A DNA stretch of 64,000 nt from Chromohalobacter canadensis (GTDB taxonomy: Bacteria; Pseudomonadota; Gammaproteobacteria; Pseudomonadales; Halomonadaceae), in NCBI RefSeq assembly GCF_034479555.1, contig NZ_CP140151.1:1178001-1242000 (forward strand). The letters run 5' to 3'. The position numbers and the translations under genes are program-made. The notes under the pieces were generated by a model, which was not told the DNA's origin, ran no database searches, and saw only the letters and a program-made list of their open reading frames with translations. Below are positions 19,930 through 28,309 of this stretch, one piece after another (the first letter of the stretch is position 1; every line of letters starts with the position of its first letter).

Positions 19930-20934
19930 ATGAGCGCACCTTCCGCCTCCCACTCGCACCGACGCGAGCGCCTTTATCTCGTCTGGGACATCGCCATCGT
20001 GGTGCTGGTCTCGGCGAACCTGTTGCTGCTGCTCGTCGATAGCCTGTTTCTCTTGCCGCCGCTGAATGCCGGGCTCGAAGCGCTGGCGCCGAGCCTCCAC
20101 CAGGCTTATGACAGCGCCATTCACCAGCGTTTCATGACGATCGACCTGGTCTTCGTGAGCATCTTCCTGCTCGATGTCCTGGCCGGCTGGGCGATGGCCA
20201 TCGCCGAGCGCCGCTACGCACGCTGGTTCTTCTATCCCTTCGTACACTGGTATGACGTGCTGGGATGCATTCCGGTCAGCGGCTTCCGCCTCCTGCGTGT
20301 ACTGCGCCTCATCTCGCTGCTGATTCGATTGCAGCGTCTGGGGGCAATCGACATCCGCCGCTGGCGTCTATATGCCTTCTTCGAGCGCTACTACCGGGTA
20401 CTCATGGAGGAGCTTTCCGATCGCGTGGCAACGCGCCTGCTGAGCAGCTTGCAGGAGGAAGTCCAGCGCAGTGACGACTTCACCAAACGTCTCACGGAAC
20501 AGGTGATCCAGCCACGCAAGGCGGCATTGGTCGACGAGATCGCCAGGCGCCTCGAAACCACCGTCGACAAGAGCTATGCCGAGAATCATCAGGAAGTGCA
20601 TCGCTACGTAGCGACCCTGGTCACTCGCACGCTCGAGGAAAATCAGGAGCTCACCCGGCTGAGACGCCTGCCCATGGGCGAGCATGTGGCACATGCCATG
20701 GAACGCAGCCTGAGCGACGTTGCCAGCCGCGTGGTCCACGAGGCCATCGATGGGCTACGCTCGCCGCGTTTCAAGAGCCTCATCGGCGATCTGGCTGGAA
20801 GCGGCATCGATGCCTGGCTATACGTCGACCAGCGCACCGACCGCGTCACCGAGCAGGTGTTGATCGAAACGCTGGAAATGCTCAAGGACGAGATCGCCGT
20901 ACAGCGCTGGCGAGACGAACTCGACCTCCGGTGA
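19930..20934 (+). CDS. Voltage-sensor-like membrane protein without a pore domain
   Basis: A 334-residue protein of unknown function. Its first 140 residues look like the S1-S4 sensor of a voltage-gated channel. S1 is at about 16-43, S2 at 69-90 (with acidic D72 and D82) and S3 at 99-115 (HWYDVLGCIPV). S4 has spaced arginines R120, R123, R126, R133 and R136. The same HWxDxxxCIP block is seen in the K+ channel at 1.1 kb. No pore helix or GYG filter follows. Instead residues 145-334 are a long, charged, mainly helical soluble region. GGAG lies before the ATG. It could be a voltage-sensing regulator or simply an orphan channel relative. Confidence 0.7.
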   Translation: MSAPSASHSHRRERLYLVWDIAIVVLVSANLLLLLVDSLFLLPPLNAGLEALAPSLHQAYDSAIHQRFMTIDLVFVSIFLLDVLAGWAMAIAERRYARWFFYPFVHWYDVLGCIPVSGFRLLRVLRLISLLIRLQRLGAIDIRRWRLYAFFERYYRVLMEELSDRVATRLLSSLQEEVQRSDDFTKRLTEQVIQPRKAALVDEIARRLETTVDKSYAENHQEVHRYVATLVTRTLEENQELTRLRRLPMGEHVAHAMERSLSDVASRVVHEAIDGLRSPRFKSLIGDLAGSGIDAWLYVDQRTDRVTEQVLIETLEMLKDEIAVQRWRDELDLR

Positions 20935-20946
20935 ATCAGCAGGGTC

Positions 20947-21984
20947 TCAGGTGAGCCTCAAGATGGTGTACGGCGCCTCGCAGGCGTGGCGCTCGTCACG
21001 TTCATCGATGCTGCCCAACGACATGTCGCGATCATTGTCGTAGGCCACGAACAAGCGCTCGCTATCCAGAATCGCCAAGCCTTCCGCCTTGTGTTCGAAC
21101 TCCAGAGCGCCTCCAGCCATCGTGCGAACCAGCATCGGCGCTTGCCCCGCCGCGAATGCCTCTAGTGACACGACCCAAAGGTAGCCACCGATGCGCTCTT
21201 CTTCCTCCTCTTCGACTTCGAAGCTCGTCAATAGAAACAGACGCTGGTGATGTGGGTCGTACTCCAAGCTGGACAGGCCGCAGTCATAGCGCACCTCGGG
21301 CTGCTCCCGGGGCGCGAAGCGGTAGAACTCACGTAGCCTGTCGACGAACACCAGATTGCCATGGGCATTGGTGCTGTAGTGCGCCCCCACGACACGACAC
21401 ACATAGTCGAAGTCTTCGTGCGAATAGCCTTGTTCACGCACACCGAAAAGCAGTAGCCCATCACCGCGCTCTCCCGGAATCGCCGCCAGACCTTCTATCT
21501 TGTAATACGGATAGCCAATGGCGCCGTCGAGCTTGTTGCGCAGTTCCAGTGAGCCTTCGACGCCGTCACGCGGGTCCGGATCGACCACTTGTACCTGTTC
21601 GGGCTCGCCCAGCGGCCAGATCAATAAATGGTTGTAGGCATTGAGCGCATGGCTTTCCATGTCGATGCGATCGAATCCAGTGGTCGCCAATACGTAGCGA
21701 CCGTCGGCGGTCAACGCGAAGTCCTCGTACTTGACTGCCCGCTTGATGGCATCCGCCGTGAAGTACTCCAGGCCGCGATCATCGGGGCCAGCAGCAGTGA
21801 TCGGGACAGAGAAGACAGCCGAACGTGTGTCACCGGGAATCGGCTTGTCGCTGGCCAGGATCAGACGCTGGCCATCATAGACGACGGCCGACACTTCGAC
21901 GTTGACCAGCTTGCCCGCATCGTCGCGTAGCCCGGCGGGGAAGCAATGCAGGGTCCCTTCTTGCAAAATCTCGGCATGCGGCAT
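20947..21984 (-). CDS. Conserved hypothetical protein, predicted beta-propeller
   Basis: A 345-residue protein with no signal peptide. It has repeated strand-rich units such as DGQRLILASD, DGRYVLATTG, GDGLLLFGVREQG, HHQRLFLLTS and DSERLFVAYDND, spaced 45-60 residues apart, which suits a five- or six-bladed propeller. EGLAAIPGERGDG and EGLAILDSERLF recall the EGLA motif of DUF3616 and phytase-like propellers. A run VEEEEEERIGG near 280 is strikingly acidic. The ATG at 21984 has a perfect AAGGAGG. The function is unknown; a phosphatase or sugar-binding role would only be a guess. Confidence 0.6.
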   Translation of the reverse strand: MPHAEILQEGTLHCFPAGLRDDAGKLVNVEVSAVVYDGQRLILASDKPIPGDTRSAVFSVPITAAGPDDRGLEYFTADAIKRAVKYEDFALTADGRYVLATTGFDRIDMESHALNAYNHLLIWPLGEPEQVQVVDPDPRDGVEGSLELRNKLDGAIGYPYYKIEGLAAIPGERGDGLLLFGVREQGYSHEDFDYVCRVVGAHYSTNAHGNLVFVDRLREFYRFAPREQPEVRYDCGLSSLEYDPHHQRLFLLTSFEVEEEEEERIGGYLWVVSLEAFAAGQAPMLVRTMAGGALEFEHKAEGLAILDSERLFVAYDNDRDMSLGSIDERDERHACEAPYTILRLT

Positions 21985-22147
21985 GGGGCGACCTCCTTGA
22001 TCGCGTAACTCATGAACGCGTTCAGCGTAACCCGAAATTCGCTCGCGTGGCGACGCATACCGGCGGCTTGCGACACCGGGGGTCAGCAGGCAAGCTAGCC
22101 ATCTGCGTGGAGTATGACGCTCCCGGCGATAAACACATGAGAACGAC

Positions 22148-22753
22148 ATGCTGGAAGGATGGATCTCGCTCGGCCCCGCTGCGCTGTACATGATTTCAAT
22201 GAGCATCACGCCGGGTCCCAATAACGTCATGCTAACCGCCTCGGGCGCCAATTACGGCTACCGACGCACCCTGCCGCACCTACTGGGTATCGCAGTGGGC
22301 TGTTTCGTATTGTTTACGGCCATCGCCCTAGGGTTGGGGGTGCTCTTCGAGCGTTATCCGATGGTACAGAACGCGCTACGCCTGATCGGCAGTGCCTATC
22401 TGCTGTATTTGGCCTGGAAAATCGCCACCGCACCTCCGCCTGAGTTCCGCGACGATGCTGCGGCAAAACCGCTGAGTCTCTGGCAAGCGGCGGCGTTTCA
22501 GTTCGCCAATCCCAAGGCGTGGGTGATGGGTCTGGCATTGATGGCGGGCTTTCTGCCCGAGGGTGGCCCCGTATGGCTGAATGCCTTACTCCTGGCCGGG
22601 CTTGCCGAAATCGTGGCTTTCCCATGCATCTCGCTATGGGCCGGGTTCGGCATGGCCATCCGCCACTGGCTAACCACGCCCCAAGCGTGGCGACGCTTCA
22701 ACGTCGTCATGGGTGTGCTCACCGCCGCCTGTGTGTTTTTTATCCTCCGCTAG
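22148..22753 (+). CDS. LysE/RhtB-family amino-acid exporter
   Basis: A 201-residue inner-membrane exporter with six hydrophobic segments. The family signature SITPGPNNVMLTASGANYG is at about 18-36, and the helix-4 region FQFANPKAWVMG is typical. The exported amino acid or derivative cannot be predicted. It diverges from the beta-propeller gene and converges with the I78 lipoprotein gene 11 bases away. Confidence 0.88.
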   Translation: MLEGWISLGPAALYMISMSITPGPNNVMLTASGANYGYRRTLPHLLGIAVGCFVLFTAIALGLGVLFERYPMVQNALRLIGSAYLLYLAWKIATAPPPEFRDDAAAKPLSLWQAAAFQFANPKAWVMGLALMAGFLPEGGPVWLNALLLAGLAEIVAFPCISLWAGFGMAIRHWLTTPQAWRRFNVVMGVLTAACVFFILR

Positions 22754-22764
22754 GTGCCGGTTCC

Positions 22765-23076
22765 TCAGCCACAGGTCAGCTCATCGATCGTATCCTGGTC
22801 GTCCAGTTTGACATTGAGACGATCGGCCCGGTAATCCATCGTCACCGCCTGGTTGGGGCCGATGACACGAACTCGCTCGGCATCACTGTCGGTTTCCAAC
22901 TGTGCCACTGTCGCTTCGTCGGCATGCTGGCCGATGTAGTCTTGCAACGCGTCGGCGCCACAGACGTCGTCTTGCGACATCGGCGGCGGTGAGGGCGCCT
23001 CGTCCGGCGTCGGACCGCCGGTACATCCCGCCAGTAGCAGCGCCATCATTGCCCCGCCCAGAATGCATTTGCTCAT
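22765..23076 (-). CDS. Lipoprotein with peptidase inhibitor I78 domain
   Basis: A 103-residue lipoprotein. The signal peptide ends in the lipobox LLAGC (C18), followed by a Pro-rich linker. The mature part has the I78 hallmarks: an early Cys (CGADALQDYIGQ), a central VRVIGPNQAVTMDYRADRLNV block and a final CG, the two Cys probably forming a disulfide. Family members inhibit elastase- and subtilisin-type serine proteases. It may shield the envelope from proteases. GAGGAA precedes the ATG. It is transcribed divergently from yehZ. Confidence 0.82.
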   Translation of the reverse strand: MSKCILGGAMMALLLAGCTGGPTPDEAPSPPPMSQDDVCGADALQDYIGQHADEATVAQLETDSDAERVRVIGPNQAVTMDYRADRLNVKLDDQDTIDELTCG

Positions 23077-23173
23077 GTCGTTTCCTCTTCGTTCGGCTGA
23101 CTCGCGGTACAGCGTATCCAAGCAGCGCGCTAGAGGCCAGGCGCATTCCCTCTCGCTGCGCGAGCCGAGAATG

Positions 23174-23180
23174 CTAGACT
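23174..23180 (+). promoter_or_regulatory. Sigma-S-like -10 element before yehZ
   Basis: The heptamer CTAGACT lies 48 bases before the yehZ ATG, with no recognisable -35 box. C before a TAnnnT hexamer is the usual sigma-S preference, and E. coli osmF/yehZ is known to depend on sigma-S. The same heptamer precedes dps in this window. Confidence 0.35.
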
Positions 23181-23228
23181 CAAGGCTGGAACGTCACGTC
23201 GCCCGTCATTTCCAAGGAGCCAGGAATC

Positions 23229-24161
23229 ATGCAAGGAATCTTCAAGTATTTCTCCACCGCCGTGTTCGGCCTGGCCGCCGGGCTGGCGTTGTCATTGACG
23301 CCGGCGTTCGCCGACGAGCCAGTGCGCGTCTCGTCGAAGATCGATACCGAGGGCTCCTTGCTCGGCAATATGATCGTCAAGCGTTTGGAGCATGCCGACA
23401 TTCCCGTCGAGGACGAACTGCAGCTAGGTCCGACCAACATCGTGCGCAGTGCCTTGCTCGAAGATGAGATCGACCTGTATCCCGAATACACCGGCAACGG
23501 GGCGTTTTTCACGCAAACCACCGATGATGCCGCATGGAAACGCGCAGGCGAGGGTTACGAGAAGATTCGCGCCTACGACAAGGAAAACAACGACCTGGTA
23601 TGGCTCGCCCCGGCGCCAGCCAACAATACCTGGGCCATTGCGCTGCGCCGTGACGTCGCCGACGAGAACGATCTCTCCACCATGGAGGATTTCGCCGCCT
23701 GGATACGCGATGGCGGTGAGATCAAGCTGGCCGGCTCCGCCGAATTCGTGGAAAGCGATGCCGCTTTGCCCAGCTTCCAGCGTGCCTACGATTTCAAGCT
23801 CGACCAGGACCAGTTGCTAGTCCTCTCCGGCGGCAACACGGCGGCGACCATTCGCGCCGCCGCCGAGAACACCAGCGGCACCAATGCCGCCATGGTCTAT
23901 GCCACCGACGGCGCCATCCCCGCTGCCGATCTCAAGGTCATGGACGACACTCAAGGCGTACAGATGGTCTACGAGCCGGCGCCGGTGATCCGCCAAGCCA
24001 CGCTCGATGCCTACCCGCAAATTCCCGAACTGCTCGAGCCCGTTTTCGAAGGGCTCGACCGAGAAACCTTACAGTCGCTCAACCGTCGCATTCAGGTCGA
24101 TGGTGAACCAGCCGGCGATGTCGCCGAGGATTACCTGGAATCACAAGACCTGCTCGACTGA
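23229..24161 (+). CDS. yehZ: Osmoprotectant-type ABC transporter, substrate-binding protein
   Basis: A 310-residue periplasmic binding protein of the ProX/OpuC class. The signal peptide ends at about residue 29 (AFADEP). DEIDLYPEYTGNG and LVWLAPAPANNTWA are the usual lobe and ligand-pocket segments, including aromatic residues that cage quaternary amines. The next three genes encode a permease, an ATPase and a second permease in the same order as E. coli yehZYXW, so I use those names. The ligand may be glycine betaine or a related solute; the E. coli system binds betaine poorly, so this is unproven. Confidence 0.88.
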   Translation: MQGIFKYFSTAVFGLAAGLALSLTPAFADEPVRVSSKIDTEGSLLGNMIVKRLEHADIPVEDELQLGPTNIVRSALLEDEIDLYPEYTGNGAFFTQTTDDAAWKRAGEGYEKIRAYDKENNDLVWLAPAPANNTWAIALRRDVADENDLSTMEDFAAWIRDGGEIKLAGSAEFVESDAALPSFQRAYDFKLDQDQLLVLSGGNTAATIRAAAENTSGTNAAMVYATDGAIPAADLKVMDDTQGVQMVYEPAPVIRQATLDAYPQIPELLEPVFEGLDRETLQSLNRRIQVDGEPAGDVAEDYLESQDLLD

Positions 24162-24170
24162 CGGCTGCCG

Positions 24171-25382
24171 ATGTCTGTTTCTCACGTTCCCCCGAGCGAC
24201 GCGGCCAGCGCTCGCCTGGTGGCCAATCGCGTCCTGGCCACGCTGCTAGGTGCGGGGCTCCTGGCGGCTTGGCTATTGCCCTTCGCCACGATGTCGCCCA
24301 ACCGCTTGGCCTCCGGGCAAACCGTCGGCCTGAGCGAGGCGTTATCAGCCTGGCAAGTGATCGCTCTTCTAGCCCTGAGCGCGGTGCTGGCCGTAGCAGC
24401 GCTGCGACGCCCGCTACCGCGCGAGATCGCCCATGGTGTGGTCTTGCTGGCCAGCCTGGGGCTGCTGATGATCACGCTGTATAGCCTGGGCGACTACGCG
24501 CAACGCACGCTGGTCGAAAAATCGCCGTCGGCGCGCGTCTCGCAAGGGTCAGCCTTCTGGGTGCTGGTCTTCTGCTGCGCCCTGGCGGCCATCGATGCTT
24601 TTCAGCGCGCCTCCAGCGGCTGGCTACTGCGTCTGGGTTACATGCTGATCGCGGGGGGAAGCGTGGCGATATTGTTCGCCAGCGGTCATTTCAGCGATCT
24701 ATCGATCATGCGGGAATACGCCAACATTCGCGACAACTTCAGTGATCAGTTCATCACGCACTTGGTGCTGGTGGGCTCCGCGCTGGGGCCGGCGTTACTC
24801 ATCGGCGTTCCACTGGGCCTGCTGGCCCATCGCCGCGCACGCTTGCAGGGGACGCTGTTCAGCGTGCTCAATTTCTTCCAGACGATTCCCTCGATTGCCC
24901 TGTTCGCCCTGCTCGTCGCGCCGCTTTCGGCACTCGGCAACGCCTTCCCATTGCTCGGCGAATGGGGCGTCAAGGGCATCGGCGCCGCGCCGGCCATCAT
25001 CGCGCTGGTGATGTACGCGCTGCTACCCGTGGTACGCAATACCTACGCCGGGCTCAAGGGCGTCCCGCCTGCCACCGTGGAGGCCGCACGCGGCATGGGC
25101 ATGACCGCGCGCCAGGTGCTGTGGCGCGTGGAGATCCCTTTAGCGTTGCCGGTCATGCTTTCGGGGCTGCGCATCGTCACTGTGCAGGCCATCGGCCTGA
25201 CGGTGGTGGCGGCGCTGATCGGTGCCGGGGGCCTGGGCGCCTTTATCTTCCAAGGCCTTGGCCAATATGCCATCGACCTGGTCCTGCTCGGCGCGATCCC
25301 GACCATCGTGCTGGCGGTGATCGCCGATTTCACGCTGCAGATGCTGGTCGTGCTGAGCAAGCCGGCCGGCACCCGCCGATAG
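24171..25382 (+). CDS. yehY: Osmoprotectant-type ABC transporter, permease with N-terminal membrane extension
   Basis: A 403-residue permease. The last 210 residues are the standard BPD permease domain, with helices and the EAA-type loop EAARGMGMTARQVLWRVEIPLALP facing the ATPase. The first 190 residues add about five more helices, as in E. coli YehY (about 385 residues) and unlike ordinary OpuB/ProW permeases. The start is ten bases after yehZ, so the unit is one transcript. Confidence 0.9.
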   Translation: MSVSHVPPSDAASARLVANRVLATLLGAGLLAAWLLPFATMSPNRLASGQTVGLSEALSAWQVIALLALSAVLAVAALRRPLPREIAHGVVLLASLGLLMITLYSLGDYAQRTLVEKSPSARVSQGSAFWVLVFCCALAAIDAFQRASSGWLLRLGYMLIAGGSVAILFASGHFSDLSIMREYANIRDNFSDQFITHLVLVGSALGPALLIGVPLGLLAHRRARLQGTLFSVLNFFQTIPSIALFALLVAPLSALGNAFPLLGEWGVKGIGAAPAIIALVMYALLPVVRNTYAGLKGVPPATVEAARGMGMTARQVLWRVEIPLALPVMLSGLRIVTVQAIGLTVVAALIGAGGLGAFIFQGLGQYAIDLVLLGAIPTIVLAVIADFTLQMLVVLSKPAGTRR

Positions 25383-25391
25383 GTAACACCG

Positions 25392-26441
25392 ATGATCGAA
25401 CTTCAGGGATTGACCAAGCGGTATGGCGAGACACGCGTCGTCGACGACATCTCGCTGACCGTGGAACAGGGCGAGTTCTGTGTACTCATTGGCCCATCGG
25501 GATGCGGCAAGTCGACCACGCTGAAGATGATCAATCGCCTGATCGCGCACAGCGAGGGGAAAATCCTGGTGGGCGGCGAAGATATCACCACCCTGCCGCC
25601 GGAACGCCTGCGTCGCCGCATCGGCTATGCCATCCAGTCGATCGGACTGTTCCCGCATTGGCGCGTCGCGGACAACATCGCCACCGTGCCCAAGCTACTC
25701 AAGTGGCCATCGTCACGCATTGCTGCGCGCGTCGAAGAATTGCTGGCACTTTTTCAGCTCGACGATGACGGGCTTCACGACAAGTATCCGCATCAACTCT
25801 CGGGCGGTCAGGCGCAGCGTGTCGGCGTGGCCCGCGCGCTGGCCGCGGACCCCGACGTGCTGCTGATGGATGAACCCTTCGGTGCCGTCGACCCTCTGAC
25901 GCGCGATACCTTGCAAGCCGAGCTGGCACGCGTGCACCGCCAAACCGGGAAGACCATCGTCTTCGTCACCCATGACATGGACGAAGCCTTGCGCTTGGCC
26001 TCCCGCGTGGCACTGCTCAATGCCGGCCAGTTGGTGCAGTACGATCGTCCGGCAGAGCTGCTGGTCGCACCCGCCAACGATTTCGTGCGGGACTTCATCG
26101 GGCGCGCCGACTTAGGCCTCAAGCTGCTCTCGCGGCGCCAGGTCGAGGAATATTGTCGGCCCGCCCAGCGCACGCGCAACAACGCCATCGCCAGCGCGCC
26201 CATCACCTGGCAGGTGGACGCCAACGACCGTCCCATGGCACTGCTGGGCGGCCGTCTGGGCGAGTCCCAAGCGGCCCGTACGGTGGTCAATCCGGAGTGG
26301 ACCGCCACGCCGGAGATGTCGATGAAGGAGGCCCTGTCACGCATGGTGTGGTTTCGCGTGACGGCCTTGCCGGTGCTCGATGCCGAGGGGCGCCTGTTGG
26401 GCGAAGTGACGATGTCGGGCGTCATGGGGCATCGTCCATGA
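25392..26441 (+). CDS. yehX: Osmoprotectant-type ABC transporter, ATP-binding protein with C-terminal CBS region
   Basis: A 349-residue ATPase. The Walker A motif GPSGCGKST is at 34-42, the ABC signature is LSGGQAQR, and Walker B is [10 protein letters not shown]. The C-terminal 100 residues end in a CBS-like unit ([20 protein letters not shown]), as in OpuA/OpuC-type ATPases, where CBS domains sense ionic strength. Only one CBS motif is clear. The last bases overlap the second permease gene. Confidence 0.92.
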   Translation: MIELQGLTKRYGETRVVDDISLTVEQGEFCVLIGPSGCGKSTTLKMINRLIAHSEGKILVGGEDITTLPPERLRRRIGYAIQSIGLFPHWRVADNIATVPKLLKWPSSRIAARVEELLALFQLDDDGLHDKYPHQLSGGQAQRVGVARALAADPDVLLMDEPFGAVDPLTRDTLQAELARVHRQTGKTIVFVTHDMDEALRLASRVALLNAGQLVQYDRPAELLVAPANDFVRDFIGRADLGLKLLSRRQVEEYCRPAQRTRNNAIASAPITWQVDANDRPMALLGGRLGESQAARTVVNPEWTATPEMSMKEALSRMVWFRVTALPVLDAEGRLLGEVTMSGVMGHRP

Positions 26442-27208
26442 GCGTCAGCGCACTATCCCGTCCCGTCTCCTCGCGCCTTGTCCTGCTGATCTCCCTCAGC
26501 GTCTTGCTGATCGCGCTGGTGGTGGGTATGGAGCAGTTGGCGCCACTGTTTCGGGCGTTGTTTCCCGATCAAGATCCGGCGATGTATCAGCGCGAGAGCT
26601 TTCTCAATCTGACGCTCGCCCATCTCGCCCTGGTGCTGGTGTCGTCGCTCATCTCGGTGAGTGTCGGCGTTGCAGCGGGGCTTTTTGTCACGCGGCCGGC
26701 GGGGCGCGAGTTCGAGCCCTTGGTCTCGACGCTGGCCGCCATCGGCCAGACCTTCCCCCCGGCAGCAGTGCTGGCCATCGTCGTGCCCGTCGCCGGTTTC
26801 GGCTTCGTTCCCACCTTGGTGGCGCTGGTGCTCTACGGCCTCTTGCCGGTGGTGCAAAACACCGTCGCTGGGTTGGGCACGGTGCCCGCACAAACGCTCG
26901 AGGCCGCACGCGGCAACGGCATGAACGCCTGGCAGATCCTGTGGCGCATCGAACTGCCCCTGGCGATGCGGGTCATCATCGCCGGCGTGCGCGTCTCGGT
27001 GATTATCAACATCGGCACAGCGACGATCGGCTCCACGGTCGGTGCCAAGACACTGGGCACGCCTATCATCGCCGGCTTGGTGGGCAACAATCTGCCTTAC
27101 GTGATTCAAGGTGCGGTACTGGTGGGGCTTCTGGCTATCGTCACCGACTTGGCGTTCGAACGCTTGGAGCAACGCTTTTCATTCGGTGAGAGTGGCAAGG
27201 CGTCGTAA
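26438..27208 (+). CDS. yehW: Osmoprotectant-type ABC transporter, second permease
   Basis: A 256-residue permease with about six helices. Its EAA-type loop is [23 protein letters not shown], close to that of the first permease. Its ATG overlaps the yehX stop codon as ATGA, so it is translationally coupled. With yehZ, yehY and yehX it completes one importer. No obvious terminator follows; the convergent entericidin genes start 134 bases later. Confidence 0.9.
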   Translation: MSVSALSRPVSSRLVLLISLSVLLIALVVGMEQLAPLFRALFPDQDPAMYQRESFLNLTLAHLALVLVSSLISVSVGVAAGLFVTRPAGREFEPLVSTLAAIGQTFPPAAVLAIVVPVAGFGFVPTLVALVLYGLLPVVQNTVAGLGTVPAQTLEAARGNGMNAWQILWRIELPLAMRVIIAGVRVSVIINIGTATIGSTVGAKTLGTPIIAGLVGNNLPYVIQGAVLVGLLAIVTDLAFERLEQRFSFGESGKAS

Positions 27209-27342
27209 CGAAGGTCACGCCTCGTCGGGCATTCTTGCTAACGGAAGGGAAAACAGCTTGGCATGCGTCATCAGGGAAGGGCGGGCAAGCCTGATAACAG
27301 CATAGATGAACCGCCGCCCCTGCGGGACGGCGGGAGCAAGCG

Positions 27343-27474
27343 TCAATCGGCAGCTTCTTGAACTTCTTCACCGCCTTGCTCGATATCTTCACCTGCGCCT
27401 TCAAACGTGTTGCAGCCACTGATGGCACCAGCGGTGAACATCAGCAACAAGGAAAAAGCCAGCATCCGTTTCAT
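27343..27474 (-). CDS. Entericidin-like small lipoprotein (copy 1)
   Basis: A 43-codon gene read on the minus strand with GGAG before its ATG. The product has a Lys-Arg start, a hydrophobic signal, a lipobox ending ISGC (C21) and a short mature part NTFEGAGEDIEQGGEEVQEAAD. This is the entericidin EcnA/EcnB pattern (GxGxDIxxGGExIxxAA). In E. coli ecnA encodes an antidote and ecnB a bacteriolytic toxin that is raised by sigma-S and osmotic stress. Which role this copy has is not clear. The second copy lies 137 bases upstream on the same strand. Confidence 0.88.
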   Translation of the reverse strand: MKRMLAFSLLLMFTAGAISGCNTFEGAGEDIEQGGEEVQEAAD

Positions 27475-27499
27475 AGTCGTGTCTCCTTCACGGTATCAA

Positions 27500-27515
27500 G
27501 CGGGAACGTTCCCGC
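27500..27515. repeat. Perfect 16-bp palindrome before entericidin copy 1
   Basis: The sequence GCGGGAACGTTCCCGC is its own reverse complement. It lies 26-41 bases before the copy-1 ATG, so it is in the leader RNA if the CTACTTT element at 27571-27577 is the -10 box. It could be an operator or a leader hairpin. Confidence 0.6.
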
Positions 27516-27611
27516 GGGTCCAAACCCATTTCTTGGGTAATCTTATCCGCCATACCGGCGGAACGACCACAAAGTAGCAAAGCTGGCGGCGCTATGCATC
27601 CTTTCCAGGAT

Positions 27612-27743
27612 TCAGTTGGTTGCGGCATCCTGCATCGCTTCACCGCCACGTTCGATGTCCTCGCCCGCACCATGGATGGTGTTACAACCACTCAGCACCG
27701 CCAACAGCAGAAGACCCAAGACCGCAATCGATGTACGCTTCAT
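27612..27743 (-). CDS. Entericidin-like small lipoprotein (copy 2)
   Basis: A second 43-codon entericidin-type gene. The lipobox is VLSGC (C20), and the mature part NTIHGAGEDIERGGEAMQDAATN is about two thirds identical to copy 1. GGAG precedes the ATG. The two paralogs share length, motif and orientation, so they arose by tandem duplication. Each has its own plausible -10 element, so they may be expressed separately. Confidence 0.88.
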   Translation of the reverse strand: MKRTSIAVLGLLLLAVLSGCNTIHGAGEDIERGGEAMQDAATN

Positions 27744-27820
27744 GCGTTTTCTCCGGCAAACACCGCTCACTTAGCGGAAGGCACGGCCCTATGCCGTGTA
27801 ACCTAACGTTAGCATAGCCA

Positions 27821-27827
27821 AGCCACT
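27821..27827 (-). promoter_or_regulatory. Sigma-S-like -10 element before entericidin copy 2
   Basis: On the minus strand the heptamer CTATGCT lies about 78 bases before the copy-2 start. It fits the CTAnnnT pattern favoured by sigma-S. No clear -35 box is present. Confidence 0.3.
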
Positions 27828-27854
27828 TTACGACGATTTTCAGGAGCGCCGCGC

Positions 27855-28271
27855 ATGACCGATTTCACCCTGCATCCACGCTTGGCGGCCGACTCGCATT
27901 ACGTCGCCGATCTGCCCCTTTGCCAGGTGCGCCTGAACGACGACGCGCGTTATTCTTGGCTGGTGCTGATCCCCCGTCGTGACGATATCCGCGAAGTCTA
28001 CGAACTCTCCGCCGACGATCAGGCCACGATGTGGCAGGAAGCCACCGAGGTGGGGCGCCGCTTGATGGCGCACCATGCAGGCGACAAGCTCAACCTGGCC
28101 ACACTCGGCAATCAGGTCGCGCAGTTGCACCTGCATGTCATCGTCCGCCACCAGAGCGACGCGGCCTGGCCGGGGCCGGTGTGGGGACAAGGCACGCCGC
28201 AGCCGTATGACGCCGCAAAGCTGGATACCCACCTGACGACCCTGCGCGACCTGTTGAGGTCATACGCGTGA
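27855..28271 (+). CDS. HIT-family protein with a Q-x-H-x-H motif
   Basis: A 138-residue histidine-triad protein, probably a nucleotide hydrolase or transferase. The motif is Q90-L-H92-L-H94-V-I, so the first His of the classic HxHxH is Gln while the two important later His are kept. The upstream SWLVLIPRRDDIRE strand and the AHHAGDKLNLATLGN segment match the fold. AGGAG lies nine bases before the ATG. The substrate is unknown. Confidence 0.82.
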   Translation: MTDFTLHPRLAADSHYVADLPLCQVRLNDDARYSWLVLIPRRDDIREVYELSADDQATMWQEATEVGRRLMAHHAGDKLNLATLGNQVAQLHLHVIVRHQSDAAWPGPVWGQGTPQPYDAAKLDTHLTTLRDLLRSYA

Positions 28272-28309
28272 TACGCGCGTAGGCGCACAAGGCAGTTTTC
28301 GTACAAAGG

